From: Diphasiastrum complanatum
Taxonomy: Eukaryota > Streptophyta > Lycopodiopsida > Lycopodiales > Lycopodiaceae
Direction of reading: 5' to 3'
Length of the DNA stretch: 64,000 nt
Assembly (NCBI GenBank): GCA_029204225.1
Contig: MU832082.1
Coordinates: 24,232-88,231 of the forward strand
In this document: positions 58,681 through 64,000 of the stretch, piece after piece
Position numbering within the stretch: the stretch's first letter is position 1
Layout of the letters: each line of letters begins with the position of its first letter
Translations under genes and position numbers: made by a program
Notes under the pieces: model-generated
What the model was told of the DNA's origin: nothing
The model's database searches: none
The model's input: the letters and a program-made list of their open reading frames with translations, nothing else

Positions 58681-59565
58681 CATTAGATCACCAATAGACT
58701 AGTAATCAGCCATGTATGTAGTGTGTGAATCACTTAAATTACGTGCTACATATTGGCTGGGAGCGGCCGCTATAGGCAATAATCAGCCTGCTCCTAGTTG
58801 ATACCAAACACAATTGATGAATGGAGAGTTGACACATCATCTCTTTCAAGAACGGCCCCTCTACCCTACACGGCAATTATGCTCTCAATAAATGAGAGTT
58901 TGCCACATCATAAAAAACTCCCCAAACCTCAATTACGAACTTTTGTCCGTTTGTCGTAGAATCAATAGTTTCTTCACCAAATTGTTGCTTTGTGTCTTTT
59001 AAGAAGATTTCACACTTTTTGTAAGGAATTTATATCATAAGAAGTAAGTTCTAAGCCTATTGTTGATGTCTCTTGGGTAGGCTACACTTTCTCTCTTTAG
59101 CTCACAATGCATGTTGTTGCATTCCACGGTCGAATTGGTTCACAATTACAGTGGCTCAGCAAAATATACAGTGTAAATGTCTTCAAGATTATTTCTGAAA
59201 GTATTCCTCCAACAAAGAGCTCAACTACATGTGTATGCAAACAAGTGAAGAAATTAGAGCAGATTGTAGGAACTGTACTCATGTGTATACTATTTGGGAT
59301 GATCCAAGAATCTCATCAAAGATGCACCTCTGATCTGTTTCACATATAGTTTCTCAAAGTAGATATACAAGGATCATCATGTCTACTATGATTTATGTGC
59401 AAAAGCAGCTCAGAAAGTAGCAAAAGAATCAACCAGCCTAAAATGCAAGAAGGAAAGGCTTATCCTTATCTCCAACACGGACATGAAGGTCGCCTAGAGG
59501 CATAGATCTATCTGTGGAATGTGTAGCTGTAAACTTTGCGGCTTGCAAAAATTGCAGCTTTTTCT
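58681..59565. other. 3' flank of the IQD gene; no other gene recognised
   Basis: The right part presumably contains the 3' UTR of the minus-strand IQD gene. A GCGGCCGC site near 58763 is incidental. No other coding signal is supported. Confidence 0.45.
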
Positions 59566-62023
59566 CTATCTAAAAGATCTCGTGTCGCCATTTGATGATG
59601 TCCCTCCACTGCTAATTTCTTGCAGCGAAAGAACGGATCGTGCACTTTTTACAGGCGCAAAGACTCCCTTGGGCGCACGAGGACTCGGTAGCTGGCGAGG
59701 TTTCGCAGAGCGAAGGGGAGAGGCGGTCGGTGACGGATTTGAAATGCGTCTGTTAGCAGAAGATACTGCTGGATCTCTCTCTGGAGAGGCAGCACCTCTC
59801 CATGAATTGCTGTAAGCCTTAACTTTTGCTTTTGCAGCCTTTGTGGGGGACATGTAATTGGGTTTTTCACGAGGGCTTCCCATGCTTTCGGCATCACTCG
59901 GCTTTGCAGATCTTCGTGTGGTTGATCTGTAGCCAAATTTCGTCGAAGCAGCAGTTGAAAGAGGAGAGCCTCTTTGCATGGATGCAGGACTTCGGCAGCC
60001 TTCTGATACGCGGGTGCTCCGAGGACTAGCTGTATGAACACGCACAGGCAATGGAGCAGCTGCAGATCGAGGTGGAGTGCGAGGTGAGTTCACTCTAGGA
60101 ATACGCACAGTCAAGGGAGATGTTCCTTGAGTAGCAATGATGGGTGTGGGTTTGGTGATGGAATTCTTGACTGCAGGTCGAGAATGGGAGATGGGTTTCG
60201 TTGGCAAAGGCCCAGAGTGATGCCTTCTTGCAGGAGATTTCCTGATTGTATTTAATCTCGGTGGTGTTAGAGATTTGGGAGAGTCATTTTCTGTGCTTTT
60301 TACCACTTGTACATCTTCAGGAAGATGGTTGTGGAGTGCACGATCTTCCCAAGGCACAGCAGCCATCCACTGCTCCAACCAGCTCCACCCCCAATGCAGA
60401 TTATCAGGCTCATATGGCTCATATTCAGCATTGGTTGAACTAATCACGAAATTATTTTTGAGATCGCTCGTTTTCTGCTGGATCTAAGACAATCCAACAA
60501 AGCACAGTCAGGAAAGAAGATGGCACAGGCCGGTATGCATGCATTGATTTACAGAATGAAATTTTTTTCACAAATCACCTGATGTGATTGAGTGGCAGCT
60601 GGATATCGCTCTCGCTTGGTGGCAGTCTGTTGCTTACTGTTTCTTTTGGCCTTTGAAACATCTGCTGTTGGTGTATCGTCTTCCCTCATCTTGCTCTCAA
60701 TGCTATCCTCCTGCAGATTTTGAACCATTTTTGAGACTGAGAATAAAAGGGTGTAACTTTATACTTTATTTGTGGTTCAATAATTTAGACAGTGAAGACT
60801 TTACCGCAGATTTGATGGTCTGCAGTTTTTTCAGTCGTCTTTCCCAGAGTTCCTGTTGCATGACTTGGCTATCCTCGGTGGGTTTTAGTCTTCTTTGTCT
60901 TACTCGAGCCTGCACTCTGGTAAGAGCTTGCATGCACTTCAAGGTTATAGTAGACTGCCTCCTGATTGTATGTCCTCTAACCAGCGCTTGCAATCTCACT
61001 AATCCCTTTAAGGCACGCAGCGCCCTTCTGGCCTGTAATTCACAACAACATATGCTCAATTCGAATGCTATACCGACGAAATGGCTTCATTCTTGCATGA
61101 TTGCCTGCTGATAACATAGTTGTTTGTGAATAATCTATCAACATATTTGTTAGACAAACCAAATATGCCCGAAAAGCTGTCTGGATCCTAACAGCCGCCC
61201 ATTCTTCGTTGAGAATTTCTTCTCTGGCATTGCTGCTGCGAAATGAATGTCTTGCAGCACCACTGTTTAGGCGGACAACGGCAGCTGCAGCCTGTGCAGC
61301 TGCAACTGCTGCTTCAGCAGCTGCTGCTGTTGCAACAGCTACAGCCAAAGCATGCTTGCTTTGCTCCTCCTCCACGTGACTGTAAATTTTATCCGCATGA
61401 AAAGCAAGCTTGGATCCTCTTGTAGATGAGACTTCTGAAAGCTCCTCAGAATGAGATTTTCTACCGCTCCAATTTGGCTTATTATCGAGTAAAGCTCTTT
61501 TCTGGGAAAAAAGAGAAAGCTGAAGAGAACAAAGATAAGTATCAGTTTGGATTCTTCCAAAAGCTTTTCTCAGTAGCACATCATCAGATATACCTTTAAA
61601 AGTTTTCACTTTGATTGGAATTTCTGGAGTTTCAGTAGTAGTTTTCTAAGATGTCAAAATTTCCGTTGTGGCTTTCTCATCATTGTACAAATTGGTTGTT
61701 TGGTGGATCAAGAAGATGAACTATTCAGTCAAGCAATGGTAGGTTTAGTAGGGAAATTTGATTCTTTGCAGTTCCATTTCTTCACATACATATTCTCTGA
61801 GTACCTGTAATCTAGGGAGACCTACAAGGAAATGGTCTTCTATTTAAAACTTGGTGCTTGATCAGAGGCTATGTTTGGTTAGAGGAAAAATATGATATAC
61901 CGTTTCATCTGTCACAGTAGGAAATTCCTGAAAGACTTTGACAGGAGAAGCACCCGAGCTTTTGGGTGGTGACCTGAAGGCACCTTTTATGGCTGACAGC
62001 CACTTTTTCTTTTTTCCCATCAT
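59566..62023 (-). CDS. IQD: IQ67-domain (IQD) calmodulin-binding protein, five exons, 578 aa
   Basis: A plant IQD family protein; members bind calmodulin and usually act as microtubule- or membrane-linked scaffolds. Exons on the minus strand: 62023-61901, 61501-61160, 61032-60805, 60710-60579 and 60477-59566, all joined in phase 0 with GT/AG borders; total 1737 bases, exactly 579 codons with stop. The N-terminus reads [16 protein letters not shown], the family's basic start. An Ala-rich helix (about 80-115) precedes the IQ67 domain (about 139-206): [13 protein letters not shown], then [20 protein letters not shown], then [17 protein letters not shown]. The phase-0 intron after the first IQ motif is the family's conserved one. 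[11 protein letters not shown] lies at about 304 and the C-terminal [13 protein letters not shown] (DUF4005) at about 481. The last exon could start at 60477 or 60474. No defect is visible. Confidence 0.93.
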
Positions 62024-63000
62024 GTGTGCTCCAAAGTTCCGAGAGCAATACTGACGCCTGTTCTTCCTGAAACCCTGGAATCAAAGTGTTTCAATAAGGA
62101 TGAGTTCCAAAAACCTAATGACTAAAGTTGAAGAAGACCTGCATCTATCGCAACCTTGTAGCACGTCTTACAACTTAACTCATAACAAGCATTACTTTCA
62201 GTTAGCTTTTATGATTCTACTTCAAAAGGGGGACTTTCTGCCAACTGGTGTCTGTCTTCCAAAAAGATATGAGGGACGATATGAAAAACCTGAATTTGAA
62301 CTGGTCAAGAGTGGATCAGAGACTCATCAGAGTGTTCTAACTTGAAGTTGGTCAACCAGGAATAAACTTGCCCCATGAATTACATCATAAAACCACGGTA
62401 AACCCAAACAGCAATCCTCCTCTGTCCTAATTGGCTGGCACAGCAAATCCTATTCTGCAGAATCTGTAACGAGGTCGTGAGGGTATCCACCGTGGCTCAG
62501 ACAGCAATGAGCATAGCCATGGAGGCCCAGAGTTGTAGCAGACACTCAAAATAAATTTGAGTGAACGGCTACAAAAGTTTGTGTGAATATTTAAGATCGG
62601 ATGAACTCCCTAAACCATATCATCACACCAATCAGTGTTTACTCAGATGGCATGAAATTTCCTGCTTTTATTAAAATAGAATTGTCCCATGAACTTGATC
62701 GGGCTAGGTTTGATACAAAACCTTCCATTTCACAAAGTCATGTGCAGCCTAGGTGCATCACGTGCAGCAAGCGAACACATTATCCTCTTACGTTTCTTTA
62801 CTTATGGTTAAAAAAAACACAGTTATTGCATCTGGGAAACTATGGATTGTTTGGGCAGAACGCTGCTAGGGTATTACGCAGAACATTGGTAGGATTCTGA
62901 TCTGTAACATTTAAAAATTTTGAGAACATCAAGGAAAATTGAACGCTGCCTACAGTTAAGTTTGCATCTAAAGGCAAGAACAACATACCTTGTTGTTCCC
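62024..63000 (-). other. Probable 5' UTR with an intron, upstream of IQD
   Basis: On the minus strand, ACAACAAG followed by GTATGTTG at 62989/62988 is a strong splice donor. A T-rich stretch ending TTCCAG or TTTCAG near 62075-62085 is a matching acceptor about 50 bases before the IQD start codon. This suggests a leader intron of about 0.9 kb. No coding sequence was recognised inside it. Confidence 0.45.
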
Positions 63001-64000
63001 TTGTACTTTGATGCTAATCTTCCAATTGGCTCATAATCTTCCAATCTGGGTATCTTAGCAGATGGGCAATGCAGGTTTTGCGAATAACCCTAAAAACAGG
63101 TCAATTCTGAATCACTTCAAAGTGCTTCCAGCAAAACTGAGTCAATGTTTGTTTCTACAGATTCAACCTAGTCATACAATGTCTCAAATTAAAGCATCAC
63201 AGGTCCACATTTACCTTTGATCCCAAGCTGATCAGGTGCCTATATGTGGTTACTGAAAACAGAAATATGCAGATCCATAGGCTGAATTAAGAATATCCTA
63301 GCTGCTATGAGCAATCATGATTTGGGTTTTGTCCACATTGCATGGTTTTCAAGGTAGGGCACTCCTGAATTCCAAATTAACAATCCCAGGCATCAACAAC
63401 AACCCAGACAAAATACAGCATCTCCATCCACATTTGAAATTTGTACTCAAAATTGTTGCAAAGGCTCATTGCTGCTGCTAGTTGCAGTGAAAAACCCAGA
63501 ACGTGGCAAATTAGATGGTCAACGCCATTCATGCACCATAGAAATATTATGGTGATGGGAGGCCAGAACAAAGAAAAATACATATAATAAATATATGATG
63601 ACAAACCTAGGGTTAACTCAATGTTAGCCCACCCAATTGGATGTTTGCCACGTGTCAAGCTGCCAATTGTGTATCAGCTCAATGGTTCGTGGGTGGAGAC
63701 GTGGAGGTAAGGGTGGAATCAAGGACTGCCACGTGTGCTTTGATTGAGAGCACCCGGGGGTGCCTCCTAGAACGCTTGATGGGTTTGGCATTATTTTTCC
63801 AAATTAAAGAAAGGTAAATTATAGCTAGGGGTCTAGTTGTTTTTGGTTAACACGTTATGAAGAAAGAGAAAGGCAAACCATGATTGCCATGATTATTTTG
63901 CCTCCCCTTTTAATAAGTGATGACCTTTATAAATTTGTCAACTTGTCCTTTTAGTGTGGCATATGGGTTGACACCTTTACTCACATGGAGATATTCAAGA
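63001..64000 (-). promoter_or_regulatory. Candidate IQD promoter region with two ACACGTGGC elements
   Basis: On the gene's strand, ACACGTGGC occurs at 63647-63655 and again at 63728-63736. This is the core of G-box and ABA-response elements. An AT-rich TATATTTATTATAT block at about 63577-63597 could hold the TATA box. A minus-strand frame at 63377-63658 shows no family and is not called. Confidence 0.35.

Noticed and set aside
59519-59815. Plus-strand frames opposite the IQD exons (also 60584-61111 and 59826-60487)
   Set aside because: These are antisense shadows of well-supported IQD exons.
63377-63658. Minus-strand frame of 93 codons, hydrophobic
   Set aside because: It lies in the IQD upstream region next to promoter-like sequence, with biased AT-rich composition and no family match.

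Overview
The window is nuclear DNA of a land plant. Two spliced genes of plant-type families (a CASP-like membrane protein and an IQ67-domain calmodulin-binding protein) sit in a dense mass of retrotransposon debris. Most elements carry the plant-type primer site TGGTATCAGAGC. Long (GA)n, (AT)n and (CT)n tracts, introns of ordinary size and nested or decayed elements fit a large, repeat-rich plant genome. A fern, lycophyte, gymnosperm or large-genome angiosperm is possible; the sequence does not settle which.

Layout. 0.5-3.9 kb: minus-strand Ty3/gypsy chromovirus-like element (pol, gag, leader, primer site), cut by a Ty1/copia fragment (3.9-5.0 kb). 5.6-7.5 kb: further copia and gypsy scraps. 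8.0-10.8 kb: decayed gene (copy A) of a transposase-like family with the motifs IDGMDQ, LQLDN and GHTHDQIEQ. 11.0-13.6 kb: LTR, primer site, leader and gag of a second chromovirus-like copy, broken by another LTR (13.64-13.9 kb). 14.5-27.7 kb: a long gypsy element with gag, protease, reverse transcriptase (RT), RNase H and integrase. It has an unusual extra 3.3-kb coding region after pol, a polypurine tract and a 3' LTR, and three arrays of one 24-25-bp motif. 27.7-29.5 kb: copia fragment. 30.9-31.8 kb: intact three-exon CASP-like gene. 33.0-33.6 kb: MITE-like element with terminal inverted repeats inside an LTR-like repeat. 34.6-35.6 kb: degenerate heptamer array. 36.1-39.5 kb: copy B of the transposase-like family, with an internal inversion of about 0.8 kb. 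39.9-44.5 kb: gypsy LTR end, primer site, leader, gag and RT remnants. 44.49-50.92 kb: a complete, apparently intact copia element with 655-bp LTRs differing at one base, flanked by CTCCA target duplications. 51-58.7 kb: decayed copia pieces, partly tandemly duplicated. 59.5-62.0 kb: intact five-exon IQD gene on the minus strand, with likely 5'UTR intron and promoter to 64 kb.

The two host genes look functional and independent. Nearly all other coding signal is mobile-element derived. The exceptions of interest are the young copia element and the two-copy transposase-like family. I recall the conserved motif set from proteins annotated with the domain of unknown function DUF7869, but this could not be checked here. 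It is the best candidate for a poorly described system in the window.
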